Positions 35,075 through 44,768 are shown, counted from the first letter of the stretch. The stretch is DNA of 64,000 nt from Phaeocystidibacter sp965659415 (GCA_965659415.1 CBFHVA010000003.1:172622-236621); one strand, 5' to 3'. A program made the numbers and translations. Notes: a model not told the origin generated them from the letters alone.

Positions 35075-36135
35075 TACGAGGTTTTCACATCCAACACATC
35101 TCTAAGGGTATTCCCAAGTACCATGAAGCTGAGAACCAGAAGCATGATGCAAAGTCCGGGTAACAGCGATAAATGCGCTTCACCCGTGATGATATACGCG
35201 TAATGATCTCGAATAATCCCACCCCACGAAGGCGTAGGTGGTTGTGCGCCAATACCCAAAAAGCTCAAGCCACTTTCCATGAGAATGGCAGAGGCAAAAT
35301 TAGCTGCACTGATTACGATAACAGGAGCCATGGCGTTCGGGAGAATATGCTTCCAAATAATTCTAGGCGAAGAATAGCCCAGCACTTTGGCCGCTTCCAC
35401 GAATTCCATTTCTCGAATGCTCATCACTTGTCCGCGAACTACACGAGCCACCTCAACCCACATAGTTAAACCTACGGCGACAAAAACTTGCCAAAAGCCC
35501 TTTCCCAACACAAAAGTCAATGCAATCACCATCAACAAAGTTGGAATGGACCAAACCACGTTAACTAACCACATCACCACTTTGTCAATCCAGCCGCCGT
35601 AATAGCCGGCCAATGCACCAAGAGGAATTCCAATGAGCAACGAAATCAGTACGCTTATAAATCCAACGGCAATGGAAACTCGGCCTCCAAGAACGAGGCG
35701 CGATAGCATATCTCGTCCATATTTATCCGTACCCAGTGAATATGTTTTCTGGCGAACTTGGGGATTCTCACCCGCATCAAATACGGTCCAATCACCCGGA
35801 AGCGCATCCGCGCCTAGAAATTCGCGATACTCCAATTGGTCGTTTTGAACTCTGTGATCAGAGATTACGATTTCCCCCTTGGAAAGGACATCTCCAATAA
35901 ACCATCGTTCAAAAAAACTTGTAGTGTTTGAGACTTGTCGATCGTATTCAATCACCTCAACCTCAGTGCCTATAGGAGCATTTCCCAGAGCAAGTTGCAT
36001 TTGATTCGCTGAAGGGGAGGCATCTGGAACAATGAGGTAGCCAAGAATAGCGGCCACCGCAAAAGTGGAGATGACTAAGATAGAAACACGCCCCAAGGGG
36101 TGCTTGAACACATTCTTGGAGCGCGTTGAACTCAT
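35074..36135 (-). CDS. ABC transporter permease, OppC/DppC type, without partners
   Basis: A peptide or nickel-type importer subunit with the C-terminal 220 residues forming the permease: LGTDKYGRDMLSRLVLGGRVSIAVG (about 134-158) and the EAA loop EAAKVLGYSSPRIIWKHILPNA. Between the first helix and LGTDKYGRD lies an unusually long stretch of about 90 residues outside the membrane (about 38-130). No OppB, ATPase or binding protein gene is near, so its partners must be elsewhere or absent. It overlaps prc by four bases (ATGA) and aat by one, which makes it part of one translational unit. Confidence 0.88.
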   Translation of the reverse strand: MSSTRSKNVFKHPLGRVSILVISTFAVAAILGYLIVPDASPSANQMQLALGNAPIGTEVEVIEYDRQVSNTTSFFERWFIGDVLSKGEIVISDHRVQNDQLEYREFLGADALPGDWTVFDAGENPQVRQKTYSLGTDKYGRDMLSRLVLGGRVSIAVGFISVLISLLIGIPLGALAGYYGGWIDKVVMWLVNVVWSIPTLLMVIALTFVLGKGFWQVFVAVGLTMWVEVARVVRGQVMSIREMEFVEAAKVLGYSSPRIIWKHILPNAMAPVIVISAANFASAILMESGLSFLGIGAQPPTPSWGGIIRDHYAYIITGEAHLSLLPGLCIMLLVLSFMVLGNTLRDVLDVKTS

Positions 36136-38228
36136 TTCAAATCGCCTAGCACATTGAGCGCTTCACGCAAGTAGAGATCGTGGCTCAAACCTCGGTACCA
36201 CCTGCGGTAATCTTCACCCATGGCCGTATCCGTTTTGAACTCTACCAAATCCGAAGGCAAAGGATATATCGACACACTATCTGGCAGTCGCATAAGCTTA
36301 TCCCACTGCTCGGCTTCTACTTTTCGTGCGTCTTCGTTAGCAACGTAGGCATCCCAATTCAATGGGATATCCACTTCTTCTTGCTGAGCTTCAAGCCATG
36401 TGGCATAGGCCTCAATGCGTTCGAATTTAGCACTCGTATCAACGCGAGCTGCACTGTTCTGTGCGGCTCTCTCCCAAGCCGTGGCATCGTATTGCGATGA
36501 ACGCGCATACGATGCAGGGGCAATTTCATCCACCGGCAAGGCCGTTTCGTATTCTTTCTCTCCCCAATCGATGTACATGAACGATGCAGGAAGAACCACA
36601 TCAGGAATAACCCCTTGAAGTTGCGTCGTGGAACCATTCACTCGATAGAACTTCTGGGTGGTCACCTTTAAAGCTCCAAGCGGCTTTTCCTCAGGGAAAT
36701 TATCGCCTACCACACGATCAATATCCCAAACGTTTTGAACAGTTCCTTTTCCGTGTGTGCTTGATGGACCGATAATTACACCTCGGCCGTAATCTTGTAT
36801 TGCGGCTGCCACAATCTCGCTTGCCGAGGCCGAGCCTTCGTTTACCATTACAACCAAAGGACCGTCATAGGCAGCGCCACTGTTATTATCGGAATAGCGC
36901 TGTGTCCCGTCTCTTCTGTCCTTAACCTGAACAACCGGGCCGCGGTCGATAAACAGACCTACAATATCAATAGCCGCTTGAAGCGAACCGCCACCGTTGT
37001 TTCTCAAATCGAAGATGATACCTTCTACGCCTTCTTCTTTGAGCTTTTCAATTTCTGCCTCTACATCTTCAGCGCAATTGTGATTCTGATCGCCATAGAA
37101 ATCTACATAGAACTTTGGAAGGCGGATATAACCTACTTTTTGATCATCGCCCATCACTACGCTCCTTGCGAAGGTGGCTTCCAGTTCTACTATATCGCGT
37201 TCAATGGAAATCTCCTGCGTGGTTCCATCTTTCTTCTTCACTGTAAGTGTAACCACGGTTCCTTTTGGTCCGCGAATCATATCCACCACGCGATTGATAC
37301 TCATACCAACCACATTCAAGGGCTCTTCTCCTTCTTGAGCAACGCGGGTAATTTTATCCCCCTCTTCCAAGTCGCCTTGGCGCCAAGATGCCGAGCCTGT
37401 AACAATGGATGAAACGGTAACGTACTCACCTCTCACACGAAGTTGAGCACCAATACCTTCCAACTGGCCTGTCATTCGGATTTCGAAATCCTCTTTCTGA
37501 CGAGGTGGATAGTATTCCGTGTGAGGATCAAATTGAAGTGTAAAGGCATTCATGTATGCGCCAAACCATTCCACACGCTCCATATCCATCAAATTCTTGA
37601 ACCACTCGTCGTGTGCTTCGAGCTCATCTTCACGAGCTTTCACCTCTGCCTTGGTGAACTCAAAAGGTTCTTCATCTGTGCCGTCTTCACGGGCGTCATA
37701 CAACCTTGCCAACACACGAAGCTTGAGCTGCTTTCTCCAACGATCTTTGAGCTCCACTTTATCCATGGCCCAAGTCTCATCCTCAATGTTCGTTTCAAAG
37801 TCTTCCATCAAAGTGAAGTCGAATGGCTGGGCCAACACTTCTTGATAATAGGCCTGGGCTTCTGCAAAGCGTTGTTGCATGATGCCAAAAGCCTCGTTAA
37901 AAAACTGGGAACTGGAAGCGTTGAACTGGTCATCCAAACGCGACTTGTATGTACTCAGTTGTTGAATATCTGCATCGGTTAGGAATCGCTTTCCACCATC
38001 CACTTGCTCGAGAAAGGTCTCGAACACCTCAACTGAAAGCTCATCGTCTATATCCTTGGGTTGAAAATGCGCAGTAGTTAGCATTTGATCTACAACGCGC
38101 ATTACAACCTGATCCTTGGTTTGCTTTGCTTGCCATAGCTTAAAGCCAAGCGCTGATAGGAGCACTACTCCGGCTCCAATTCCAACTCCTGTGCGTATGG
38201 CATTTCTCTTCATTCTATCCAAATTCAT
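36132..38228 (-). CDS. prc: Tail-specific (C-terminal processing) protease Prc
   Basis: Prc is a periplasmic Ser-Lys protease with a PDZ domain that trims or degrades proteins from the C terminus. The 698-residue protein has a signal or anchor helix (about 11-30), helical N-terminal region, PDZ with LEGIGAQLRV and MIRGPKGTVVTLTV (about 255-332), FDLRNNGGGS, the catalytic NEGSASASE with Ser468 and HGKGTVQ with Lys494, and a C-terminal DUF3340-like helical domain. This is the long E. coli-type form. It heads the prc-oppC-aat-33761 run. An ATG five codons in is an alternative start. Confidence 0.94.
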   Translation of the reverse strand: MNLDRMKRNAIRTGVGIGAGVVLLSALGFKLWQAKQTKDQVVMRVVDQMLTTAHFQPKDIDDELSVEVFETFLEQVDGGKRFLTDADIQQLSTYKSRLDDQFNASSSQFFNEAFGIMQQRFAEAQAYYQEVLAQPFDFTLMEDFETNIEDETWAMDKVELKDRWRKQLKLRVLARLYDAREDGTDEEPFEFTKAEVKAREDELEAHDEWFKNLMDMERVEWFGAYMNAFTLQFDPHTEYYPPRQKEDFEIRMTGQLEGIGAQLRVRGEYVTVSSIVTGSASWRQGDLEEGDKITRVAQEGEEPLNVVGMSINRVVDMIRGPKGTVVTLTVKKKDGTTQEISIERDIVELEATFARSVVMGDDQKVGYIRLPKFYVDFYGDQNHNCAEDVEAEIEKLKEEGVEGIIFDLRNNGGGSLQAAIDIVGLFIDRGPVVQVKDRRDGTQRYSDNNSGAAYDGPLVVMVNEGSASASEIVAAAIQDYGRGVIIGPSSTHGKGTVQNVWDIDRVVGDNFPEEKPLGALKVTTQKFYRVNGSTTQLQGVIPDVVLPASFMYIDWGEKEYETALPVDEIAPASYARSSQYDATAWERAAQNSAARVDTSAKFERIEAYATWLEAQQEEVDIPLNWDAYVANEDARKVEAEQWDKLMRLPDSVSIYPLPSDLVEFKTDTAMGEDYRRWYRGLSHDLYLREALNVLGDLK

Positions 38229-38268
38229 AGTGGTGTGAAGGTAACGTTTAATGTCCTTCTCTCGAAAT

Positions 38269-38276
38269 CAAAATTA
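38269..38276 (-). promoter_or_regulatory. -7 element for the prc run
   Basis: Minus strand TAATTTTG, perfect TAnnTTTG, 40 bases before the ATG at 38228; a TTG sits 16 bases upstream. Confidence 0.4.
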
Positions 38277-38329
38277 GGTGTAGCAGAACACGCAATTTTA
38301 TGAAAGTTTTATGGTAACGATATACTTGG

Positions 38330-38364
38330 ACGGAATGTTGAACGTTTGGCTGTCAATGTTCCGT
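38330..38364 (+). other. Imperfect inverted repeat upstream of the TonB receptor gene
   Basis: ACGGAATGTTGA and TCAATGTTCCGT, 11 bases apart, form a 12-bp RNA stem with two G-U pairs, or a 10-of-12 DNA palindrome. It lies 105 bases before the ATG at 38470. No T run follows, so it is not a terminator; operator or leader hairpin are both possible. Confidence 0.4.
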
Positions 38365-38469
38365 TAAATGCGTAACAGAACCAGATGTGCTTTTCTGCGT
38401 TATGCCACCATAAAGGAAAGAAAAATGCATCTTTGTAATGCTGCTTGAAGCTCAACAAAACACACACCA

Positions 38470-40818
38470 ATGAATCGACTAATTATCTCGTCGATTGCTC
38501 TCTTTATCTCTATTACCACTTACGCCCAAGAGTATGCTGTAAGCGGAACCATCACAGACAAACTCACTGGAGAAAGCTTAATTGGGGCAAGCGTTCGCGA
38601 CCTTGATGGGAATGGCGCATCCGTCACTAATCCGTATGGTTTTTATTCAATTTCTGTGAATTCAGGCCGTCACCGAATTGTGGTCTCTTATCTCGGTTAT
38701 GTGTCGGACACCACGGTCTTGAATGTGAATGACAACGTATCCTTGAGTGTAGCCATCGCTCCGCAGTCTCAGCAAATTGAAGAGGTAACGGTGAGTACCA
38801 CTCGCGAGAACGAAAACATACGGAGCACGGAGATGTCGGTAGCTTCTCTATCTACACGCGAGATTCAGAGAATTCCGCAGCTTCTCGGAGAAACGGACGT
38901 AATTCGTTCCTTAACCTTGTTGCCTGGCGTAACCACCGTAGGAGAAGGAGCTAGTGGCTTCAACGTTCGGGGTGGCAACGTAGATCAAAACCTCATTCTA
39001 CTCGATGAAGCCCCTGTATTTAACAGCTCTCACTTATTCGGATTTTTTAGCGTGTTCAATGCAGATGCAGTAAAAGATGTGAAGCTGTACAAAGGCGGTA
39101 TTCCGAGCATGTATGGTGGACGTTTGAGCTCCGTGCTTGACGTACGTCAGAAAGAGGGAAACACGCGTGAGTTTGCCGGTAATGGAGGAATAGGCTTATT
39201 GAGTAGTAGGCTCACCTTAGAGGGGCCCATTATTGAGGATAAAATGTCCTTTATGGTGGCTGGACGCCGATCCTACCTCGATATTTTCCTCCCTTTGTCA
39301 GAGAATCCAGATATCGCGGGAACCACTCTTTACTTCTATGATTTTAACGGAAAACTGAATTACAAATTCAATGATCGAACTCGAATTTACCTTTCCGCTT
39401 ATTGGGGTAGAGACGTACTCGGTTTCAACGATCTATTCAACTTTGGTTGGGGAAATGTGACCACCACCCTGCGTTTGAATCACATCATAAATGAAAAGCT
39501 GTTTATGAATGTGACGGGTGTATATTCCGATTACACCTACAACATCGGGACTCCTGAAGATCAACAGCCCTCGTTCAACCTCGATTCGAGAATCCGAAAT
39601 TACATCGTGAACACGAACTTCACGTGGTATGCCAATAACAATCACGAAGTTTCTTACGGAATCAACACAACCAACTATGTGTTTGACCCGGGTGTAATCT
39701 CGGGCTTTCAAGACCTCACTTTGCAGCAAGAATATGCCTTCGAAGCAGGCTTGTATATTTCAGATGAATGGAAATTGACCGATGACCTTACCATACTTGC
39801 TGGCTTAAGGTATTCCGGAATGGTGAATTATGGTCCGCGTACGGTTCTCGACTACGAAGCGGGCACCCCAATCCTCGACGATTCCACTGTGGTTGGATCG
39901 ACAACTTACGATCGATATGAAACCATAGCCAACTACTTCGACTGGAATGGTTTTGAACCGCGCCTTGCCATCAATTACACCTTCAACGATGCGCAGTCCA
40001 TCAAGTTGAGCTATAACCGCACCCGACAATACATCCACCTCATCAGTAACACGACTAGTCCGACTCCGGTTGACGTTTGGCGCCCTTCTGGCAAGTATAT
40101 ACAACCGGCCACCGCAGACCAAGTGGCTATTGGATTCTTCCAGAACTTGATGGATAATCAGATAAAAATCAGTGTGGAAGCTTATTACAAGACCTTCCAA
40201 AATCTGGTGGATTATAAAGACGGCGCAGATCTCATTTTTGAAGATAACTTAGAAAAAGAGCTCCTTTCGGGTATTGGTCGCGCTTACGGGTTAGAGTTTA
40301 TGATTGAAAAGAAAAGTGGCTGGCTTACCGGTTGGTTTAGCTACACCCTGGCTCGATCTGAACGCAAGGTCCAAGGTGAGTTCAGGGCGACCACCATCAA
40401 CAACGGCGATTGGTATGCCGCCAATTTTGACAAACCTCATGACTTGAGTTTGGTGTTAAATGCACAGCTAGGCACGCGCTGGGACGTGGGGCTGAACTTC
40501 GCCTACCAAACAGGTCGCCCGGTTACGTATCCAAATGCATTGAGCGAATATCAAGGCATCTTTTATCCAGTGTATTCAAATCGAAATGGAGCTAGAATTC
40601 CAGATTATCATCGATTGGATATCAGTGCAACGTATATACTTGGAGCAGACTCGTATTGGGAGCATAGCTTGACCTTCGGAGTGTACAATGTATATGGACG
40701 AAACAACCCTTACAGTATCTTCTTCCGTCAGGACTTTGATACAGGTCAACCCCAAGCCGTGCAGCTGAGCATCTTTGCCGCTCCCATTCCATTCATCACC
40801 TACAACTTCAAATTTTAG
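38470..40818 (+). CDS. TonB-dependent receptor with carboxypeptidase-like N-terminal domain
   Basis: A 782-residue outer-membrane active transporter. Signal peptide (to TYAQ, about 19), a carboxypeptidase regulatory-like Ig domain (about 23-100: SGTITDKLTGESLIGASV), plug (about 120-225: GETDVIRSLTLLPGV and GFNVRGGNVDQNLILLDEAP, then GGIPSMYGGRLSSVLDV), and a 22-strand barrel ending in Phe. It is followed after two bases by a DUF4249 lipoprotein gene; this receptor/DUF4249 pair is a well-known arrangement in Bacteroidota. Substrate unknown; there is no SusD. Confidence 0.92.
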   Translation: MNRLIISSIALFISITTYAQEYAVSGTITDKLTGESLIGASVRDLDGNGASVTNPYGFYSISVNSGRHRIVVSYLGYVSDTTVLNVNDNVSLSVAIAPQSQQIEEVTVSTTRENENIRSTEMSVASLSTREIQRIPQLLGETDVIRSLTLLPGVTTVGEGASGFNVRGGNVDQNLILLDEAPVFNSSHLFGFFSVFNADAVKDVKLYKGGIPSMYGGRLSSVLDVRQKEGNTREFAGNGGIGLLSSRLTLEGPIIEDKMSFMVAGRRSYLDIFLPLSENPDIAGTTLYFYDFNGKLNYKFNDRTRIYLSAYWGRDVLGFNDLFNFGWGNVTTTLRLNHIINEKLFMNVTGVYSDYTYNIGTPEDQQPSFNLDSRIRNYIVNTNFTWYANNNHEVSYGINTTNYVFDPGVISGFQDLTLQQEYAFEAGLYISDEWKLTDDLTILAGLRYSGMVNYGPRTVLDYEAGTPILDDSTVVGSTTYDRYETIANYFDWNGFEPRLAINYTFNDAQSIKLSYNRTRQYIHLISNTTSPTPVDVWRPSGKYIQPATADQVAIGFFQNLMDNQIKISVEAYYKTFQNLVDYKDGADLIFEDNLEKELLSGIGRAYGLEFMIEKKSGWLTGWFSYTLARSERKVQGEFRATTINNGDWYAANFDKPHDLSLVLNAQLGTRWDVGLNFAYQTGRPVTYPNALSEYQGIFYPVYSNRNGARIPDYHRLDISATYILGADSYWEHSLTFGVYNVYGRNNPYSIFFRQDFDTGQPQAVQLSIFAAPIPFITYNFKF

Positions 40819-40820
40819 TC

Positions 40821-41672
40821 ATGAAACGTATTTTACTTTTCCCTTTACTGGCGTTCGGACTGATTTCTTGTGAAGAGGTAATCGAACTTGACATCCCCAA
40901 TACCGATCCACAGATTATCGTGAATGGACGTGTAACTGACACCCTTCCAGTGGAGGTTCAAATTTTCGCCAGCGCACCTTATTTCGCGGGCGATGTTCCC
41001 GGTGTTTCAGACGTTCAAATCAAACTTCTCCAAAATGGTGTCGTAGTTGATTCGCTCATTGAAGCAGATTCAGCAGGATATTACTACGGAACACACATCG
41101 GCAGCTTGGGAGATGGTTATACTTTGGACATCGTTGTTGACGACAACAATGCTGTTCTTCCGGCAGGTAACTGGGTGTCGCGCAGGGAAGAAATCAAGAG
41201 ATGTCCGCCTATAGATAGCTTTTACAGCGAATATCGTTTACGTGCTCCGTTCCAACCTGAAGGCTACTACGTGGCAGCGCACTTCACTGAGCCTGCTGGA
41301 ATTGGAGATTTTTACAGAATTCGTGCATGGAGAAATGACTCGCTTCAAAATCAGCCTTTCGATTTGCAATTCTTTGCCGATGAGTTCAGCGATGGCTTGA
41401 GTTTTGGTACTCCTCCTGTACCAGCCTTAACCGTAGATGGACCTCGACCGGTAGGAACTACCTACAAGTTAGAGCTCAGCAGCATTACATCCGCACATTT
41501 CGATTTCCTTGCGATACTCCAACAGCAAACGGTTCAAGTAGGAAGTACATTCGACCCTCCTCCTGCCGCCATTGTAGGAAACATTCACAGGAAAGGTGAT
41601 CCTGAAGATTACGGGCTTGGGTATTTCAATGCCGCTACCCTTCAATATGCGGAAACCGTGATTGTAGAATAA
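40821..41672 (+). CDS. DUF4249 lipoprotein, partner of the TonB receptor
   Basis: A 283-residue lipoprotein: signal peptide with lipobox LISC (Cys17), followed by an acidic EEVIELD that resembles the Bacteroidota signal for export of lipoproteins to the cell surface. The remainder is beta-rich with Ig-like strands (PQIIVNGRVTD) and matches DUF4249. Members always seem to sit beside TonB receptors of the 38470 type and are guessed to be the lid or capture protein, like SusD. The specificity is unknown. It starts two bases after the receptor gene. Confidence 0.85.
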   Translation: MKRILLFPLLAFGLISCEEVIELDIPNTDPQIIVNGRVTDTLPVEVQIFASAPYFAGDVPGVSDVQIKLLQNGVVVDSLIEADSAGYYYGTHIGSLGDGYTLDIVVDDNNAVLPAGNWVSRREEIKRCPPIDSFYSEYRLRAPFQPEGYYVAAHFTEPAGIGDFYRIRAWRNDSLQNQPFDLQFFADEFSDGLSFGTPPVPALTVDGPRPVGTTYKLELSSITSAHFDFLAILQQQTVQVGSTFDPPPAAIVGNIHRKGDPEDYGLGYFNAATLQYAETVIVE

Positions 41673-41675
41673 GCC

Positions 41676-41683
41676 TATTTTTG
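41676..41683 (+). promoter_or_regulatory. -7 element for mscS, almost at the start codon
   Basis: TATTTTTG, perfect TAnnTTTG, ends four bases before the ATG at 41688, so the transcript would be leaderless or nearly so. Confidence 0.5.
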
Positions 41684-41687
41684 CGTC

Positions 41688-42986
41688 ATGGAAGAAACGT
41701 TAGTAGAATCATTGGGATTTACCCATTGGGCGCATGAATGGTTGAGCAATCAAGGTTTATCAGAAACCTGGTTGCTCGTAGTCATTTTGCTTCTTGACAT
41801 TACCGCTGTAGCGATAATCAGTTTATTGGCCGATTATCTCGCCAGGAGAATTCTACTCTCTTTTGCCCATCGTTTAGTAAAGCGTACGAAAGCTACCTGG
41901 GATGATTATCTCTTAGAGCAAAAGGTATTTCGAAATCTCGCTCACTTGATCCCCGCGGGTATCGTTTACATAAGCGTACCCTTCATTTTTAGAGATGTTC
42001 CTGGATTGATAAATCCTCTGAAAATTGGGACGCTCATCTACATTTCTATTTTAGCTGCAGCTTCACTGAACCGACTTTTCAGAGGATTGATGAAGTACAC
42101 AGATGAGGACGAACGCTTCAAGGGTAAACCCGTAAAAACCATTCTACAGGTTCTTCAGGTTCTCAACATTTTTGTAGCGGTTATTCTGGTCGTTTCCATT
42201 ATTACAGATACCAAAGTTGGCACCATACTGGGCGCATTTGCGGGTGCTACAGCCATCTTAATTCTCATTTTCCAAGACACCATAAACGGTCTACTCGCCA
42301 ATTTCCAGATCACCATGTACGATCTGGTAGAAAAGGGCGATTGGATCACCTTTGAGCGCTACGGCGTGGATGGAGATGTAATCAGCATTGATCTCACCAC
42401 AGTAAAGGTTCGAAACTGGGATAATACCATAAGCTCCATTCCTGCAAAGGCCTTTGTATCGGAATCATTTGTGAATTGGCGCGGGATGAAGAACACCAAT
42501 ATGCGACGCATCAAGCGAAACATATTGATTGACATAAACAGCATATCCATTGTGAACGAGGAGATGCGAAATCGATTCAAGAAAATTGAGTTGATTTCCG
42601 ATTACATGGATTCACGGGCTAAGGAGATTACTACGTACAACACCGATCACAAAGTAGATCAACAGGCATCACAGATAAACGGTCGAAATCAAACCAACAT
42701 CGGCGTCTACCGCGAGTACATTCGGAAGTATCTGGAAAAGCACAATGGTATTGCTAAAAAGGAAGGCGCGATGATTATGGTTCGCCAATTACAGCCTACC
42801 GCCCAGGGCATTCCTTTGGAAGTATATTGTTTTAGCGCGGATATCGTATGGTTGAATTACGAGGCTATCCAATCAGATATCTTCGATCATCTGTATGCGG
42901 CAACATCCTTTTTCGATTTACGCCTTTTTCAAAATGTGGCTGGGTCGGATGTAATTCAAGCTTTGCCAGGTCAGGCTGAAAATTGA
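41688..42986 (+). CDS. Mechanosensitive ion channel, MscS family (YbdG-like)
   Basis: MscS channels open under membrane tension and release solutes on osmotic downshock. The 432-residue protein has four to five N-terminal helices, then the pore helix and beta domain with GTILGAFAGATAILILIFQDTINGL (about 181-205) and WITFERYGVDGDVISIDLTTVKVRNWDN (about 217-245). The length and inserted loop after the beta domain fit the YbdG/MscM-like subtype instead of small MscS. Its 3' end overlaps the convergent glycosyltransferase by 16 bases. Confidence 0.9.
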   Translation: MEETLVESLGFTHWAHEWLSNQGLSETWLLVVILLLDITAVAIISLLADYLARRILLSFAHRLVKRTKATWDDYLLEQKVFRNLAHLIPAGIVYISVPFIFRDVPGLINPLKIGTLIYISILAAASLNRLFRGLMKYTDEDERFKGKPVKTILQVLQVLNIFVAVILVVSIITDTKVGTILGAFAGATAILILIFQDTINGLLANFQITMYDLVEKGDWITFERYGVDGDVISIDLTTVKVRNWDNTISSIPAKAFVSESFVNWRGMKNTNMRRIKRNILIDINSISIVNEEMRNRFKKIELISDYMDSRAKEITTYNTDHKVDQQASQINGRNQTNIGVYREYIRKYLEKHNGIAKKEGAMIMVRQLQPTAQGIPLEVYCFSADIVWLNYEAIQSDIFDHLYAATSFFDLRLFQNVAGSDVIQALPGQAEN

Positions 42987-44065
42987 CGCCCTTTCCAAGT
43001 GTACGAGGTGAATTGTGAGGCCAATCCAATCGCGGCAGTATAAAAGGGCTGCATCAAGCTGATGAAAATCAGCGGAATAAGCTTAACCGGCTGTTTGTAC
43101 TCCTGACTAAAGTGCCGAAGAATGAGAATATCTAGCAAGGCTTTCCCAAACCAATAAGCAAGGGCGAAGAATAAAAAACTAGGCATCCAATAACTCAGCC
43201 CAAGTAAGGCCGGTACGGCTGATGCAGAACCAAATACGAAGAATGCTACAAACTTTGCTGCACCGGATTGGTAACCACTCGCCTTACTTGCCCATCGAAC
43301 ACGCTGATTCCAAAGCGATGTGATTGAGGGTTGCGCAGGCGTTTCAACTCCTCCTCGCCTTTTAAGGCCGGCCATTACTACAGCTCTTGTGGTACACTGC
43401 TCTGCTATGCGATGCATCAGGAATACGTCATCTCCCGTAATATACTTCCCTCCAACCTGGTAGCCGCCTACTTCATTAAACGTACTCTTTCTGAAAGCCA
43501 GGTTCGCTCCGTTGCACATCACCATCCAACCAAAATTCGTAAAAGCATGAGCACTTCCAACCAAACTTAGTACATCTATGCGCTCCAATTCAGATCGGAA
43601 GCTTCCATCCGTTCGAACGTGCACACTTCCACAAACCATGTGCACAGCTTCATCAAGGAATGGTCTAAGCATAACATCTAGCCAGTCTTCTTGAGGGTAA
43701 ACGTCCGCATCCGCAGTGAGAATAATCGTATGGTGAGCATTTGAAACACCCATGGCTAAAGCGGCCTTCTTCCCTTGACCTTCCGAATTCAACAACTTTA
43801 TACGGACATCTTCAAATTCGGAAGCTATCTCGTAACTTCCATCAGACGAATGGTCATCTACAAGAATCAACTCATCCCACGGACCCAAGCGTGCTAGAAA
43901 TACAGGAATCGTTTTTCCTAGGGTATTCGCTTCATTTCGAAAAGGAACAATAACAGTTACAAGCGATCTACTGCCTTCCTTTTCCGGCTGGTTGGACTTG
44001 GAAAACCCACGGAAGAGAAAGCCTATGAAAGCGGTGTAGGACAATAATAGAAGCAGAAGTAGCAC
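42971..44065 (-). CDS. Membrane-bound family 2 glycosyltransferase
   Basis: A 364-residue processive-like glycosyltransferase: N-terminal helix (about 1-17), GT-A domain with VTVIVPFRNEANTL, ELILVDDHSSDGS, TADADVYPQEDWL (the DxD-type site), and a GDDVFLMHR plus QRVRWASKA region like the ED and QxxRW motifs, then three C-terminal helices. The sugar and acceptor are not known; no other surface polysaccharide genes are next to it. The frame opens with GTG at 44065; no ATG is available. The divergent ruvC start is 35 bases away. Confidence 0.85.
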   Translation of the reverse strand: MLLLLLLLSYTAFIGFLFRGFSKSNQPEKEGSRSLVTVIVPFRNEANTLGKTIPVFLARLGPWDELILVDDHSSDGSYEIASEFEDVRIKLLNSEGQGKKAALAMGVSNAHHTIILTADADVYPQEDWLDVMLRPFLDEAVHMVCGSVHVRTDGSFRSELERIDVLSLVGSAHAFTNFGWMVMCNGANLAFRKSTFNEVGGYQVGGKYITGDDVFLMHRIAEQCTTRAVVMAGLKRRGGVETPAQPSITSLWNQRVRWASKASGYQSGAAKFVAFFVFGSASAVPALLGLSYWMPSFLFFALAYWFGKALLDILILRHFSQEYKQPVKLIPLIFISLMQPFYTAAIGLASQFTSYTWKGRQFSA

Positions 44066-44088
44066 AATGAAAAGTAGGTAAAAAAGAC

Positions 44089-44096
44089 TAGGTTTG
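44089..44096 (+). promoter_or_regulatory. -7 element for ruvC, almost at the start codon
   Basis: TAGGTTTG, perfect TAnnTTTG, ends four bases before the ATG at 44101, implying a leaderless or near-leaderless mRNA. Confidence 0.5.
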
Positions 44097-44100
44097 TTTT

Positions 44101-44673
44101 ATGGCTGAAAAGATAATACTCGGTATCGACCCGGGCACCACAGTAATGGGTTATGGTGTTATCCGAGTGCGTGGAAAATCAGCCGAACTTCTCACCTTTG
44201 ATGTGGTTAAATTCTCAGCGAAAGACGATCACTACACTCGTTTGGAGCAGATTTTTACGCAAACTTCAGCTATCATTGAGAAGTACCTTCCAGATGAAAT
44301 GGCATTGGAGGCTCCCTTCTTCGGAAAGAACGTGCAATCTATGCTCAAGTTGGGTAGAGCACAGGGAGTGGTAATGGCCGCCGGCTTATCTCGTCAAATA
44401 CCCGTTATTGAGTATTCTCCCAAACGCGTCAAGCAAAGCATTACGGGTGATGGCAATGCCAGTAAAGAAAAAGTAGCTGGCATGTTAAAGAGCATCTACC
44501 ACTTTGATGAAATTCCAAAGCTTCTGGATGCGACGGATGGTTTGGCCGTGGCTACTTGTCACCATTACTCCAATGGCGAAAAGAGTAATGGAACCGCACC
44601 AAAAAGGAATAAAACGAAGGGAAAAGGCAGTTGGACCGACTTTCTAAAAGATAATCCTGATCGGCTTCGTTAA
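44101..44673 (+). CDS. ruvC: Holliday junction resolvase RuvC
   Basis: RuvC cuts four-way junctions in recombination, with RuvAB. The 190-residue protein has the catalytic carboxylates Asp10 (GIDPGT), Glu70 (ALEAPFF), Asp143 and Asp146 (LLDATDGLAVA). It has a C-terminal tail of about 35 residues, rich in Lys, Gly and Asn (KSNGTAPKRNKTKGKGS), which is longer than in E. coli and may bind DNA. ruvA and ruvB are not here. The -7 box is four bases away. Confidence 0.96.
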   Translation: MAEKIILGIDPGTTVMGYGVIRVRGKSAELLTFDVVKFSAKDDHYTRLEQIFTQTSAIIEKYLPDEMALEAPFFGKNVQSMLKLGRAQGVVMAAGLSRQIPVIEYSPKRVKQSITGDGNASKEKVAGMLKSIYHFDEIPKLLDATDGLAVATCHHYSNGEKSNGTAPKRNKTKGKGSWTDFLKDNPDRLR

Positions 44674-44768
44674 TTGAATTTTGGGGCTTATCAAATTAAG
44701 CATCACACACTTCCTAGATGACGAATCCTTTATGGGCAACCCCTAAAAGTGTGCGGCCTTCACGTAGG

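Noticed and set aside
36795..37982. Long open frames (205 and 179 codons) on the plus strand opposite prc
   Set aside because: They are antisense to a well-conserved protease, have Cys/His/Leu-rich composition typical of shadow frames and no recognisable domain.
44674..44768. Inverted CACACTT/AAGTGTG repeat after ruvC as a terminator
   Set aside because: The arms are about 40 bases apart and no T run follows; likely chance.
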